From assembly GCA_959606905.1 (NCBI GenBank), contig CAUHML010000008.1:30663-94662 (forward strand): 64,000 bases of DNA. Reading direction: 5' to 3'. Shown piece after piece: positions 24,993 through 34,105 of the stretch (position 1 is the stretch's first letter; every line of letters starts with the position of its first letter). The stretch is from an uncultured Bacteroides sp. (GTDB lineage Bacteria; Bacteroidota; Bacteroidia; Bacteroidales; Bacteroidaceae). The translations under genes were made by a program, and so were the position numbers. Below the pieces are notes generated by a model that was not told the DNA's origin, ran no database searches, and worked only from the letters and a program-made list of their open reading frames with translations.

Positions 24993-26399
24993 TTAGTTCT
25001 TTAATTGAACGGCTAAATCAATCGCCTTTTTCAGTGCTCCCAACTTATTGTTGACTTCTTGCAATTCGTATTCATCCTGACTCCGTGCCACAATACCACC
25101 TCCTGCCTGAAACCACAATTCATTGTTGCGACTGACGAAGGTACGGATAGTTATGGCTTGATTCAATTCACCGTTTAATCCGATAAAACCGATACAACCA
25201 CCGTAAGCTCCGCGATTGTGAGGTTCTATTTCACTAATTAACTGCATGGCACGTACTTTGGGCGCGCCGCTCAAAGTGCCGGCAGGGAACGTATCAATAA
25301 AAGTTTTTATCTTGTCCGCATCCTCGTTCAATTCACCACTGACACGGCTAACCAAGTGGATGACATGACTGTAATATTGTGGCTCTTTATAGAAAAGTAC
25401 CTGTACATCATGACAATTACGTGACAAGTCGTTTCTGGCAAGGTCTACCAGCATAACGTGCTCCGCATTTTCTTTAGGATCAGCCAGTAATGCTTCTGCC
25501 AGTTCACGGTCTTTCACGATATCGCCACTCCGGCGTGTTGTTCCGGCAATCGGATCGATATAAGCATGGTTGCTTTCAATCTTGCAGTGTGTTTCCGGTG
25601 AAGAACCGAAGATTCGATATCCTCCGAAATCGAAATAGAAAAGATAAGGGGAAGGGTTAATGCTGCGGAGTGCCCGATATACTTTGAAATCATCTCCGGC
25701 GTAAGGCTGAATGAACCTCCGGGAAAGAACGATCTGGAATACATCGCCACGCATACAGTGCGCAATACCTTTGCGGACGTTGGCTTTGTGTTCTTCATCT
25801 GTGATAGGGCTGGTAACGGGACCTGTCACAGAAAAATTGTAAGAAGCATAATTCCGGTTTTCAATAGCTGCTTCCAGTTCCGGCAGGCCGCTTTCTTCCC
25901 CTTCGGCCAACATCTCTACGAGTGTCAATTCATTTTTGAAATGATTGAAGACAATTATGTATTTGTATAATATATATAATAAGTCCGGTGCATCATTCTG
26001 TTCATCGTGGCTCTCTTTAACGGGAATATGTTCGAAGTATTTCACGGCATTGAAAGTCGTGTATCCATAAAGTCCGCATACATTCTTATTTTCTCCGGTC
26101 ACTTGGAATTGATTGATGAATCGGTTCATTGCCTTTTCTACGGTGAATGTTTTCGTCAGCGGTTCTTCCGTGCGGCTATTGTCCGGATAGTTGGCTGTGA
26201 CTATACCACTGTTCACACCGATATTTGCCAGTGGACAAAGGGCGATGAATGACAGTGAATTTTCTCCGGCGTGATAATCGGAACTCTCCATTAATGCAGA
26301 TTGCGGATACATATCACGCACTTTCAGATAAATGCTGACCGGAGTATGCATATCTCCCAACACCTGTTTACTGTGGGTAGTATAATTGAATGTTTTCAT
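24993..26399 (-). CDS. trpE: Anthranilate synthase component I
   Basis: The 468-residue enzyme makes anthranilate from chorismate using ammonia from TrpG. The chorismate-binding core runs from about residue 200 (FQIVLSRRF, DPIAGTTRRSGD, ENAEHVMLVDLARND) to the C-terminus (FPAGTLSGAPKVRAM). ALMESSD near residue 35 corresponds to the LLES-type tryptophan site, so feedback inhibition is expected. It is second in the operon after trpB. Confidence 0.95.
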   Translation of the reverse strand: MKTFNYTTHSKQVLGDMHTPVSIYLKVRDMYPQSALMESSDYHAGENSLSFIALCPLANIGVNSGIVTANYPDNSRTEEPLTKTFTVEKAMNRFINQFQVTGENKNVCGLYGYTTFNAVKYFEHIPVKESHDEQNDAPDLLYILYKYIIVFNHFKNELTLVEMLAEGEESGLPELEAAIENRNYASYNFSVTGPVTSPITDEEHKANVRKGIAHCMRGDVFQIVLSRRFIQPYAGDDFKVYRALRSINPSPYLFYFDFGGYRIFGSSPETHCKIESNHAYIDPIAGTTRRSGDIVKDRELAEALLADPKENAEHVMLVDLARNDLSRNCHDVQVLFYKEPQYYSHVIHLVSRVSGELNEDADKIKTFIDTFPAGTLSGAPKVRAMQLISEIEPHNRGAYGGCIGFIGLNGELNQAITIRTFVSRNNELWFQAGGGIVARSQDEYELQEVNNKLGALKKAIDLAVQLKN

Positions 26400-26435
26400 T
26401 TTGATTACAAATTACAAGTTACAAATTACTGTGAA

Positions 26436-27632
26436 CTAATTGTCCTGTTTTTCTTCGTTAAAGGATAAATAAGTCTCTATATCCTTGTCGCCACGTCCGG
26501 ATACAGTTAATACGACTACATCTTCCGGTTTGAATTTCAACTTTTTTAAAGCGCCAAGCGCATGAGCTGATTCCAGTGCGGGGATAATTCCTTCAAACTT
26601 AGTCAGTTCATAAGCAGCTTCTATGGCTTCGTCATCGTTTATTGCCAGAACGTTGGCGCGTCTTTGTGCGGCAAGATTCGCGTGTATCGGTCCGATACCC
26701 GGATAATCGAGTCCGGCAGAAATCGAATAAGGTTCCTCAATTTGTCCGTCTTCGTTTTGGATAACGTAAGTACGTGCTCCGTGGATAATTCCCAATTTGC
26801 CAAGTTGAATGGTAGCTGCGGTCATTCCGGTTTCTATTCCCTTGCCTCCGGCTTCTGCCAGGACGATACCTACCCGCTCATCGTTGATATAATGATAAAT
26901 AGTTCCGGCAGCATTACTTCCTCCTCCTACACAGGCTATCAGGTAGTCGGGGTAATCGCGTCCCTCTTTTTCTTGAAGTTGCTTTTTGATTTCTTCACTG
27001 ATAACGGATTGCAGACGTGCCACCATATCCGGGTAAGGATGAGGTCCTACAGTAGAACCGATGATATAATAAGTGTCGGCGGGATGACAGCACCAGTCGC
27101 GGATAGCTTCGTTGGTAGCGTCTTTCAGTGTCATATTCCCGGAGGTGACAGGGATTACGGTAGCTCCCAGCATTTTCATTTTCTCAACGTTGATGTGCTG
27201 GCGTTCCACATCCGTTTTTCCCATGTATACGATACATTCCATATTCATTAGTGCACATACGGTAGCGGTAGCCACTCCATGTTGGCCGGCGCCGGTTTCG
27301 GCGATGATGCGCTTTTTTCCCATGCGGCGTGCCAATAGAATCTGTCCGATAGTGTTGTTGATTTTATGGGCACCTGTATGGTTCAAGTCTTCCCGTTTCA
27401 GATATAATTTGCAACCATATTTTTTCGAAAGGCGCCTTGCCGGATAGAGTGGGGAAGGACGTCCTACGTAATCACGTAACAACTGTTCGAATTCTTTCTT
27501 GAATTCCTCACTCTCAAGTACTTCGAGGTACTTATTCTTCAGTTCCTCTACACATTTGTGGAGAATTTCCGGTACATAAGCACCGCCGAACTCTCCGTAA
27601 TAGCCATCCTGGTCAACTAAAAAACTTTTCAT
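26436..27632 (-). CDS. trpB: Tryptophan synthase beta subunit
   Basis: The 398-residue PLP enzyme condenses indole with serine. The PLP Lys is in [11 protein letters not shown], the catalytic Glu in [13 protein letters not shown], and the phosphate loop is [10 protein letters not shown]. It is the first structural gene, away from trpA at the other end of the operon. The trpBEGDCFA order is typical of Bacteroides. The attenuator lies 52 bp upstream. Confidence 0.96.
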   Translation of the reverse strand: MKSFLVDQDGYYGEFGGAYVPEILHKCVEELKNKYLEVLESEEFKKEFEQLLRDYVGRPSPLYPARRLSKKYGCKLYLKREDLNHTGAHKINNTIGQILLARRMGKKRIIAETGAGQHGVATATVCALMNMECIVYMGKTDVERQHINVEKMKMLGATVIPVTSGNMTLKDATNEAIRDWCCHPADTYYIIGSTVGPHPYPDMVARLQSVISEEIKKQLQEKEGRDYPDYLIACVGGGSNAAGTIYHYINDERVGIVLAEAGGKGIETGMTAATIQLGKLGIIHGARTYVIQNEDGQIEEPYSISAGLDYPGIGPIHANLAAQRRANVLAINDDEAIEAAYELTKFEGIIPALESAHALGALKKLKFKPEDVVVLTVSGRGDKDIETYLSFNEEKQDN

Positions 27633-27683
27633 AATCCTATCTATTTTTATATGTTATTTTTTTCGATGTTTAGAAACGGGCAA

Positions 27684-27717
27684 ATAAAAAAGCCCTGCCG
27701 CAAGTTGCGACAGGGCT
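27684..27717 (-). terminator. Transcription attenuator of the trp operon
   Basis: The minus-strand RNA forms AGCCCTGxCGCAA paired with TTGCGxCAGGGCT (27691-27717) followed by TTTTTTATTTG. It stands between the leader peptide and trpB. The 5' arm contains CTGTCG, complementary to CGACAG in the last codons of the leader peptide (27777-27782), which could give an antiterminator. Confidence 0.85.
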
Positions 27718-27770
27718 CTTTCAAATCTGTTATATCTTTAATGAGGTATATACATACGAGCGCTGCTCCC

Positions 27771-27839
27771 TTACGACTGTCGGAGTTGTAACGGACGCCA
27801 CCACCAATATGTATTTACTAATATAGTTCTCATTGTCAT
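27771..27839 (-). CDS. trpL: trp leader peptide, three tandem Trp codons
   Basis: The 22-codon frame encodes MTMRTILVNTYWWWRPLQLR followed by QS and TAA. Trp codons 12-14 lie at 27798-27806. A stalled ribosome here would leave CGACAG (27777-27782) free to pair with the 5' arm of the terminator. A ribosome reaching the stop would cover it and let the terminator form. This is the classical ribosome-mediated attenuation arrangement. The second ATG (27833) is an alternative start. Confidence 0.88.
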   Translation of the reverse strand: MTMRTILVNTYWWWRPLQLRQS

Positions 27840-27856
27840 TTGTTATTTAACGGGAG

Positions 27857-27887
27857 CAAATATAGACACTTTGTTTGAAACAACAAA
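27857..27887 (-). promoter_or_regulatory. Promoter of the trp operon
   Basis: On the minus strand TTTG (27884-27887), 19 bp and TATATTTG (27857-27864) match the Bacteroides consensus. The start point would be about 10 bp before the leader peptide. Confidence 0.75.
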
Positions 27888-27991
27888 CAAAAAATGACTT
27901 TTTTTCATTTTCCCCTTCATTTTTCTGATATAGAACAATTTTCCCCCTGATCTGTTCTTATAAATACTGAATATTTAAACAGAAAACAATT

Positions 27992-28132
27992 ATGAAACAG
28001 AGAAAAGTATTAGTAGGTATCGCTATTGCCATTTTCGTTATATTATTACTTTATTGGTTGTTGGTAGCAGAAGATATGAAACCTTGGTTGTCGGCTATGG
28101 TTCCTTCTCTTACGCAGCAATTCATAGCCTGA
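27992..28132 (+). CDS. 46-residue single-helix membrane peptide
   Basis: The frame starts after AAACAATT with ATG and encodes a basic N-terminus (MKQRK), one hydrophobic helix (about 6-25) and a short amphipathic tail with two Trp-flanked segments. The composition is that of a genuine small inner-membrane protein and not of random sequence. It lies 87 bp upstream of the alcohol dehydrogenase on the same strand. No family recognised. It may be conserved in relatives or be spurious. Confidence 0.45.
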   Translation: MKQRKVLVGIAIAIFVILLLYWLLVAEDMKPWLSAMVPSLTQQFIA

Positions 28133-28159
28133 TTCCGACAAGGTTTCAGATAATTCGTG

Positions 28160-28167
28160 TATATTTG
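28160..28167 (+). promoter_or_regulatory. Probable -7 element of the alcohol dehydrogenase gene
   Basis: TATATTTG lies 51 bp before the chosen start codon. No exact TTTG is seen at the -33 position. Confidence 0.4.
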
Positions 28168-28218
28168 CATGAAACATGAAAAGTGAATAATAACCGAAAT
28201 AATAACAATAGACAAGAT

Positions 28219-29364
28219 ATGGAAAATTTTATCTTTCAAAATCCCGTCAAACTGATAATGGGGCGCGGGATGATTGCCCGATTGGCGAAAGAAATTCCGT
28301 CCGACAAACGTATCATGATTACTTTTGGCGGTGGAAGTGTAAAGAAAAACGGGGTATACGATCAGGTGAAGGAAGCACTGAAGAATCATTATACCGTTGA
28401 ATTTTGGGGGATTGAACCCAATCCTGCTATCGAAACTCTCCGCAAAGCGATTGCTTTGGGAAAAGAAGAGAAGGTAGATTATTTATTAGCTGTTGGTGGT
28501 GGTTCCGTGATTGACGGTACAAAATTAATCTCTGCCGGGTTATTGTATGACGGTGATGCTTGGGACTTGGTGCTTGCCGGACGTCCCGCTACCCACACTG
28601 TACCTCTTTCCACTGTGTTGACGCTTCCCGCTACCGGTTCGGAAATGAACAATGGAGCAGTGATCTCACGTCGTGAAACCAAAGAAAAATATCCTTTTTA
28701 TTCCAACTATCCGTTATTCTCTATTCTTGATCCGGAAGTAACATTTACTTTACCTCCTCATCAAGTGGCTTGTGGATTGGCGGACACATTTGTACATGTC
28801 ATGGAACAGTATATGACTACTCCCAGACAAAGCCGTGTCATGGACCGTTGGGCAGAAGGACTCCTGCAAACTCTTATAGAAATAGCTCCGAAAATCCGTG
28901 AGAACCAGCATGATTATCAACTTATGGCTGACTTTATGCTTTCGGCTACAATGGCATTGAATGGATTTATAGCTATGGGAGTATCGCAGGACTGGGCAAC
29001 TCACATGATAGGACATGAAATCACTGCATTGCACGGGTTGACACACGGACATACGCTGGCGATTGTACTTCCCGCTACATTGCAAGTGCTTCGGGAAGCC
29101 AAAGGAGATAAACTTGTGCAATATGGTGAGCGCGTATGGGGAATAACTTCGGGTACAAAAGAGGAACGAATAGATGAGGCAATCCGCTGTACGGAACAAT
29201 TCTTCCGTTCATTGGGGTTGACTACACGCCTGCACGAAGAAAACATCGGCCAGGAGACGATTCTTGAAATTGAACGCCGCTTCAATGAGCGAGGAGTAAA
29301 ATATGGAGAAAATGGAAATGTGACAGGTGCTGTGGCTCGTAAGATATTGGAAACTGCACTATAA
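28219..29364 (+). CDS. Iron-containing alcohol dehydrogenase (YqhD/BDH type)
   Basis: The 381-residue cytoplasmic oxidoreductase interconverts aldehydes and alcohols with NAD(P)H. The nucleotide-binding motif is AVGGGSVIDGTK, and metal ligands are expected in CGLADTFVHVMEQY and in LHGLTHGHTLAI (Asp and three His). The order of motifs and the length fit the YqhD/butanol dehydrogenase branch. The frame can be extended to a GTG at 28183, but that adds an Asn-rich low-quality stretch (NNNRNNNNRQ). The ATG start gives the usual MENFIFQNP opening. The substrate is unknown. Confidence 0.9.
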   Translation: MENFIFQNPVKLIMGRGMIARLAKEIPSDKRIMITFGGGSVKKNGVYDQVKEALKNHYTVEFWGIEPNPAIETLRKAIALGKEEKVDYLLAVGGGSVIDGTKLISAGLLYDGDAWDLVLAGRPATHTVPLSTVLTLPATGSEMNNGAVISRRETKEKYPFYSNYPLFSILDPEVTFTLPPHQVACGLADTFVHVMEQYMTTPRQSRVMDRWAEGLLQTLIEIAPKIRENQHDYQLMADFMLSATMALNGFIAMGVSQDWATHMIGHEITALHGLTHGHTLAIVLPATLQVLREAKGDKLVQYGERVWGITSGTKEERIDEAIRCTEQFFRSLGLTTRLHEENIGQETILEIERRFNERGVKYGENGNVTGAVARKILETAL

Positions 29365-29388
29365 TTTCTTTTCCTATAAGAAATAATA

Positions 29389-29433
29389 ACTGCCTTGTGA
29401 CTTTTATCAGAAAAGTATACAGGGCAGTTTTTT
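29389..29433 (+). terminator. Terminator of the alcohol dehydrogenase gene
   Basis: ACTGCC (29389-29394) pairs with GGCAGT (29423-29428), with an inner ACTTTT/AAAAGT stem, followed by a T run. Confidence 0.75.
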
Positions 29434-29496
29434 ATTGTTCAATCGTATCGTGTATTGGCACCCCAAAGCAATACGGGAATATCTTGTTTGATATTA

Positions 29497-29510
29497 AAAT
29501 GACGTCATTT
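29497..29510. promoter_or_regulatory. 14-bp perfect palindrome upstream of the SLC13 permease
   Basis: AAATGACGTCATTT is fully symmetric. It is 49 bp upstream of the -7 element of the permease gene and resembles a dimeric activator or repressor site. The cognate protein is not known. Confidence 0.4.
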
Positions 29511-29558
29511 AAACCAAAAATAATTTTAATTTGTTTTCTATAAGGGGGAAGAAATATC

Positions 29559-29566
29559 TATATTTG
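29559..29566 (+). promoter_or_regulatory. -7 promoter element of the SLC13 permease gene
   Basis: TATATTTG lies 55 bp before the start codon. TTTG at 29530-29533 is 25 bp upstream, longer than the usual spacing, so help from an activator is possible. Confidence 0.45.
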
Positions 29567-29621
29567 TTCACTCAAGTTTTTGATATCATCGAAATAAAAC
29601 ATTCATTTTATTTTATTACTT

Positions 29622-31481
29622 ATGTTGATAACCATTATTATTCTCGTTCTTTCGGCTATCTTTTTTGTAAATGGTAAAATCCGTTCGGATATTGTGGCGT
29701 TATGTGCGCTGGTTGCTTTACTTGTCTTTCAGATATTAACTCCTGATGAAGCCCTTTCGGGTTTCTCCAATTCGGTAGTTATTATGATGATCGGACTGTT
29801 TGTGGTAGGAGGTGCTATTTTTCAAACAGGGTTGGCAAAGATGATAAGTTCGCGTATTCTTAAACTTGCGGGAACGAGTGAAATTCGTCTGTTTCTATTG
29901 GTGATGTTGGTGACTTCAGCTATCGGTGCATTTGTCAGCAATACCGGAACAGTAGCGTTAATGCTTCCTATTGTGGTTAGTCTGGCGATGAGTGCTGGGA
30001 TGAATCCGAGCCGCTTGCTGATGCCGTTGGCATTTGCAAGTAGTATGGGAGGCATGATGACATTGATTGGTACTCCGCCGAACCTTGTGATACAGAACAC
30101 ATTAACTTCGGCAGGACTCGAACCGCTTTCTTTCTTCTCTTTTCTGCCTGTTGGCATTGTTTGTGTGATTGTCGGTACATTGGTATTGATGCCGCTTAGT
30201 AAATGGTTTCTGTCTAAAAAAGGACAGAAGAATGACAGTAACCGTTCAGGAAAATCGTTAAAGCAGTTGGTCAATGAATACGGGCTTTCCAGTAACCTGT
30301 TTCGTTTGCAGGTGATAGGGGATTCCCGACTCTTGGGAAAAACGATTATTGATTTGGATATACGACGCAAATATGGATTGAATATAATGGAAGTCCGTCG
30401 TGGGGATGCATCGCAACATCGTTTCCTGAAAACTATCACGCAGAAATTTGCGGCACCGGATACGGTTTTGCAAGTAGAAGATATTCTGTATGTGACAGGA
30501 GATTTTGAGAAAGTACAACTGTTTGCTGAAGATTATCTGCTCGATATATTAGGTGACCATGCTACCGAGGAAACGAAAAATACAACTAGTTCTCTTGATT
30601 TTTATGATATAGGTATTGCTGAAATAGTATTGATGCCTGCGTCTAATTTGGTAAACCAGACAATTAAAGAAGCCGGATTCCGTGATAAATATAATGTGAA
30701 CGTTTTAGGTATCCGTCGTAAAAAGGAATATCTGTTACAGGATTTGGGAAATGAGCATATTCATAGTGGCGACGTGCTTTTGGTACAAGGCACTTGGGGA
30801 AATATCGCCCGTCTTAGTAAGGAAGACTCTGATTGGGTGGTATTAGGTCAGCCTTTAGCCGAAGCTGCTAAAGTAACTTTAGACTATAAAGCTCCGGTGG
30901 CTGCTGCTATCATGGTGTTAATGGTGTTAATGATGGTATTTGATTTTATCCCGGTTGCTCCGGTTACGGCTGTTATGATTGCGGGTATATTAATGGTACT
31001 GACAGGGTGTTTCCGTAATGTAGAGGCCGCATACAAAACGATAAATTGGGAAAGTATTGTACTCATTGCAGCAATGTTGCCTATGTCGTTGGCATTGGAG
31101 AAAACAGGAGCGTCGGAGTATATATCCAATACATTGGTGAGCGGATTGGGTTCCTATGGACCATTGGCTCTGATGGCGGGTATCTATTTTACTACTTCAT
31201 TGATGACTATGTTTATCAGTAATACGGCTACTGCGGTACTGCTGGCACCTATTGCTTTGCAAAGTGCTATACAAATCGGGGTTAGCCCGATTCCTTTCCT
31301 GTTTGCTGTGACAGTGGGGGCAAGTATGTGTTTTGCTTCTCCATTCTCTACGCCGCCTAATGCATTGGTAATGCCTGCCGGACAATATACTTTTATGGAT
31401 TATGTGAAAGTAGGATTACCGTTACAGATTATCATGGGAATTGTGATGATATTTGTTTTGCCTTTGATCTTCCCTTTTTGA
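29622..31481 (+). CDS. SLC13/DASS family permease with two TrkA-C domains
   Basis: The 619-residue inner-membrane transporter has two helix bundles (about 1-200 and 425-619), each with the family SNT signature: VSNTGTVALMLP and ISNTATAVLLAP. These form the Na and anion sites in VcINDY. Between them, at about 210-300 and 320-405, are two TrkA-C (RCK-C) domains, which bind small ligands and regulate transport. The substrate may be a dicarboxylate, sulfate or another anion and cannot be determined. It is transcribed alone, with a promoter and terminator of its own. Confidence 0.88.
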   Translation: MLITIIILVLSAIFFVNGKIRSDIVALCALVALLVFQILTPDEALSGFSNSVVIMMIGLFVVGGAIFQTGLAKMISSRILKLAGTSEIRLFLLVMLVTSAIGAFVSNTGTVALMLPIVVSLAMSAGMNPSRLLMPLAFASSMGGMMTLIGTPPNLVIQNTLTSAGLEPLSFFSFLPVGIVCVIVGTLVLMPLSKWFLSKKGQKNDSNRSGKSLKQLVNEYGLSSNLFRLQVIGDSRLLGKTIIDLDIRRKYGLNIMEVRRGDASQHRFLKTITQKFAAPDTVLQVEDILYVTGDFEKVQLFAEDYLLDILGDHATEETKNTTSSLDFYDIGIAEIVLMPASNLVNQTIKEAGFRDKYNVNVLGIRRKKEYLLQDLGNEHIHSGDVLLVQGTWGNIARLSKEDSDWVVLGQPLAEAAKVTLDYKAPVAAAIMVLMVLMMVFDFIPVAPVTAVMIAGILMVLTGCFRNVEAAYKTINWESIVLIAAMLPMSLALEKTGASEYISNTLVSGLGSYGPLALMAGIYFTTSLMTMFISNTATAVLLAPIALQSAIQIGVSPIPFLFAVTVGASMCFASPFSTPPNALVMPAGQYTFMDYVKVGLPLQIIMGIVMIFVLPLIFPF

Positions 31482-31501
31482 TTGAAAAAGAAAAAAACAG
31501 G

Positions 31502-31533
31502 AAGGCTGTATTGAAAAATGCAGCCTTTTTTTA
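31502..31533 (+). terminator. Terminator of the SLC13 permease gene
   Basis: AAGGCTG (31502-31508) pairs with CAGCCTT (31521-31527), followed by a T run to 31533. Confidence 0.75.
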
Positions 31534-31554
31534 TTTAATATCTGCAAATACAGT

Positions 31555-31562
31555 TATCTTTG
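31555..31562 (+). promoter_or_regulatory. -7 promoter element of LruC lipoprotein 3
   Basis: TATCTTTG lies 78 bp before the start codon, so a 5' leader of about 70 nt is expected. The -33 box is not clear. Confidence 0.5.
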
Positions 31563-31640
31563 CACCGTCCATGACCGATGATTGAGAGGGTTGTGGATGT
31601 TTTTGCGCATAAATAAAACGAACTAAAGCATTAAGGGATT

Positions 31641-33995
31641 ATGAAACAAAACATTGCAAAAGTATTAACCTTTTCTTTATTGGCAACTTCTGCCGTTTTT
31701 ATCAGTTGTGTGGATAATGAGAAAAATCTGTTTGATGCAGAACAACTGAGACAGATTTATGAAGAAACTTTTCCGGTAAAGAATATCGATCCTGACGGAG
31801 ACTGGACTATGTCCCGTAGTGTAACTGCACACGTGACGGTTAATGGAGATTTAGGAGAGGATTATCCGATACGGATATTTGATGCGAATCCTTTAAGTCC
31901 GGAAAGTAATGCCAAACTTTTAGCAGAAGGTGTTGCAAATAGAAGTACATCTTTTAATGTTGTAATGGATTGTGCTACTGCACTCGATAGAGTATTTGTC
32001 GCGCGTGTAGACAGAAAAGGACATTATCTTGTGCAACCGATCGCTATTGAAAATGAAGAGGTGAAGGCCTGTTTCGGAAATAAAGAAGGTAGTACTACTT
32101 GTTCTATCACGAGAACTATAACAGATATACCTGCTATGGCAGCTCCTTATACAGATGAGTATATTAGTAATAAAAAGGCCTATGCTACTATTATTAAGTC
32201 CGGCTGGGATCTTGGCTCTGGATTTGACCAGTATTCTGCCTATAATCTTCCTGTTTTCAAGGAAAAGGAACGTTGGTTTAAGATTCAGGAAGGGGGCTTT
32301 AGGGCAAGATTTACTACAGGAGGAACTTGGGGTGGAGCTAATGCCGTGAAAGTGATTGTTCCTGAAGGAAGTACATGGGTGATTGAAAACGAAAATCAAT
32401 TCAGTGATATAACGGAGGTAATAGTTGAAAATGGAGGAAAAATAGAAATAACTAGAAATGCCAGTTTGATATTGACTCGGGCTTCTTATATAACTGTAAT
32501 GCCGGGTGGTAGTATTATAGGTGAGGGAGATATTTCAATAACAAATAGTTCTGCCGGGTTTAGTAATTATAATGCTGGTATGATTGATTGTTCCCGTTTA
32601 AATATTGATGGCGGTGGAAGTGGGGTTGATTTCATGAATTATGGAACGCTTAAATTGAATTCTTACAATGCATCTACAAGCGGTACAACACTGATAAATC
32701 ACGGTGTTATTGAGGCTGGTAGTATTAATGGTAATAACAATACCAATGTTAAGAACGGCTGTTATATGAATGTGGCAGGAATGTTTCAGTTCGGTACACT
32801 TATAATGGGGCATACTTCTGAAGCTATTTGTGGGGAGTTGGGTTATAACGGAAATAACAATGATATTGTGATGGAGGCACAATCAATACTGACCTGTACA
32901 GGTAAAGCTAGTCTATATAGGCATGTAGTCGGTCCCACAACGGGAACGGCTTTGTTGAGAATTCATACGATTGCTAATATTTCAGGGCTCATTGAATCAA
33001 ATTCGAAAGTCACGAATAACATTATTTGTGAGATAACAGACCAGACCTCTTCTAATGAAAAAGAGCAATCACTGTGGACTCCTTTCGACTGGTTAGTATA
33101 TAAAGGCTTACAGAATTCCGCCACTTATTGCAATCCGGGAAAAGCAGATTTTTTGCTTCCTGCTGATGAAGATGGGTGTATAAAAGAAGGATATGGTTCT
33201 GATGATACCCCCGATGACGTGGAGATTCGGAAAGCCGTTTATTCCTATGCTTTCGAAGATAATTATCCCAAAGCAGGCGATTATGATTTCAATGATATTG
33301 TATTGAACGTGACTTTACCCGTTGCCGGTAATGAAGTGAAAGAATTGAAATACGTGGTTGACCTTCAGGCTGTGGGTGCCATGAAGCAATTAGGTGCCGG
33401 ATTAAGAATACTGGGAATAAATAAAAGTAATGTGGAAACGGTTGACTTTGGAGCCGGCGCCGCTCAACGTGACGGTTCTTTGTCTGCTTCCCGTATATTT
33501 GAAGATGCATCTTATGAGACGACTGGCAGTGAACTTGTCATTCCTTTGTTTGGAGATGCACATTCTGTATATGGATATACCGGAACACAACGTCCTATGC
33601 TGAATACTGGAAATGCAAGTACATCTCTAACAGATATATATACTCTTGAAGTGATAATCAAACTTAAAAATGCCGTATCCATTCCCAGTGTAACAAACTG
33701 TTTAGACTTCTTTATAGCATATCAGGGTACTGGTGAAAAGAGAACGGAGATTCATTTGAATCAATTTAATTCGGCAACGGCGAATGGTCAGTTGGCAGAT
33801 AATAACGTGCTTGAGGTTATCAAGGTAGTCAATAATACATGGGCTCTTTGCGTTCCTGATAAATTCGCATATCCGACAGAAAGAACTGTGATAACAGAGG
33901 CGTATGCTAAGTTTGCGGACTGGGCACATGACCAGAGTACTAATACCGATTGGTATAATATGCCTTCAAGTAGTGATAAAGTGATAGAATACTAA
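31641..33995 (+). CDS. LruC-domain lipoprotein 3 with central beta-helix-like region
   Basis: The 784-residue protein has a lipoprotein signal ending in VFISC (Cys23) and then VDNEKNLFD. A sandwich domain at about 50-140 is followed by an Asn- and Gly-rich repeat region (about 225-440, with turns such as NGGKIEIT, NYGTLKLN and NHGVIEAG). The LruC/DUF4842 domain begins near residue 535 (FEDNYPKAGDYDFND). Domain order and the residues after the lipid Cys match the protein at 17283-19664 rather than the one at 8576. The two therefore form a closer pair. The function is unknown, and surface exposure is inferred. Confidence 0.8.
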   Translation: MKQNIAKVLTFSLLATSAVFISCVDNEKNLFDAEQLRQIYEETFPVKNIDPDGDWTMSRSVTAHVTVNGDLGEDYPIRIFDANPLSPESNAKLLAEGVANRSTSFNVVMDCATALDRVFVARVDRKGHYLVQPIAIENEEVKACFGNKEGSTTCSITRTITDIPAMAAPYTDEYISNKKAYATIIKSGWDLGSGFDQYSAYNLPVFKEKERWFKIQEGGFRARFTTGGTWGGANAVKVIVPEGSTWVIENENQFSDITEVIVENGGKIEITRNASLILTRASYITVMPGGSIIGEGDISITNSSAGFSNYNAGMIDCSRLNIDGGGSGVDFMNYGTLKLNSYNASTSGTTLINHGVIEAGSINGNNNTNVKNGCYMNVAGMFQFGTLIMGHTSEAICGELGYNGNNNDIVMEAQSILTCTGKASLYRHVVGPTTGTALLRIHTIANISGLIESNSKVTNNIICEITDQTSSNEKEQSLWTPFDWLVYKGLQNSATYCNPGKADFLLPADEDGCIKEGYGSDDTPDDVEIRKAVYSYAFEDNYPKAGDYDFNDIVLNVTLPVAGNEVKELKYVVDLQAVGAMKQLGAGLRILGINKSNVETVDFGAGAAQRDGSLSASRIFEDASYETTGSELVIPLFGDAHSVYGYTGTQRPMLNTGNASTSLTDIYTLEVIIKLKNAVSIPSVTNCLDFFIAYQGTGEKRTEIHLNQFNSATANGQLADNNVLEVIKVVNNTWALCVPDKFAYPTERTVITEAYAKFADWAHDQSTNTDWYNMPSSSDKVIEY

Positions 33996-34017
33996 CCTTT
34001 TCTTTTAAATATAAGTC

Positions 34018-34053
34018 AACCGCCGGAGAAGTTTTTGTTTTCCGGTGGTTTTT
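34018..34053 (+). terminator. Terminator of LruC lipoprotein 3
   Basis: AACCGCCGGA (34018-34027) pairs with TCCGGTGGTT (34041-34050) with one G-T pair, then a T run. Confidence 0.75.
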
Positions 34054-34105
34054 GCTACGAATTAATGCTTTGATTGTAAGGTAGTAGTATTTGTTTTACA
34101 TGATC

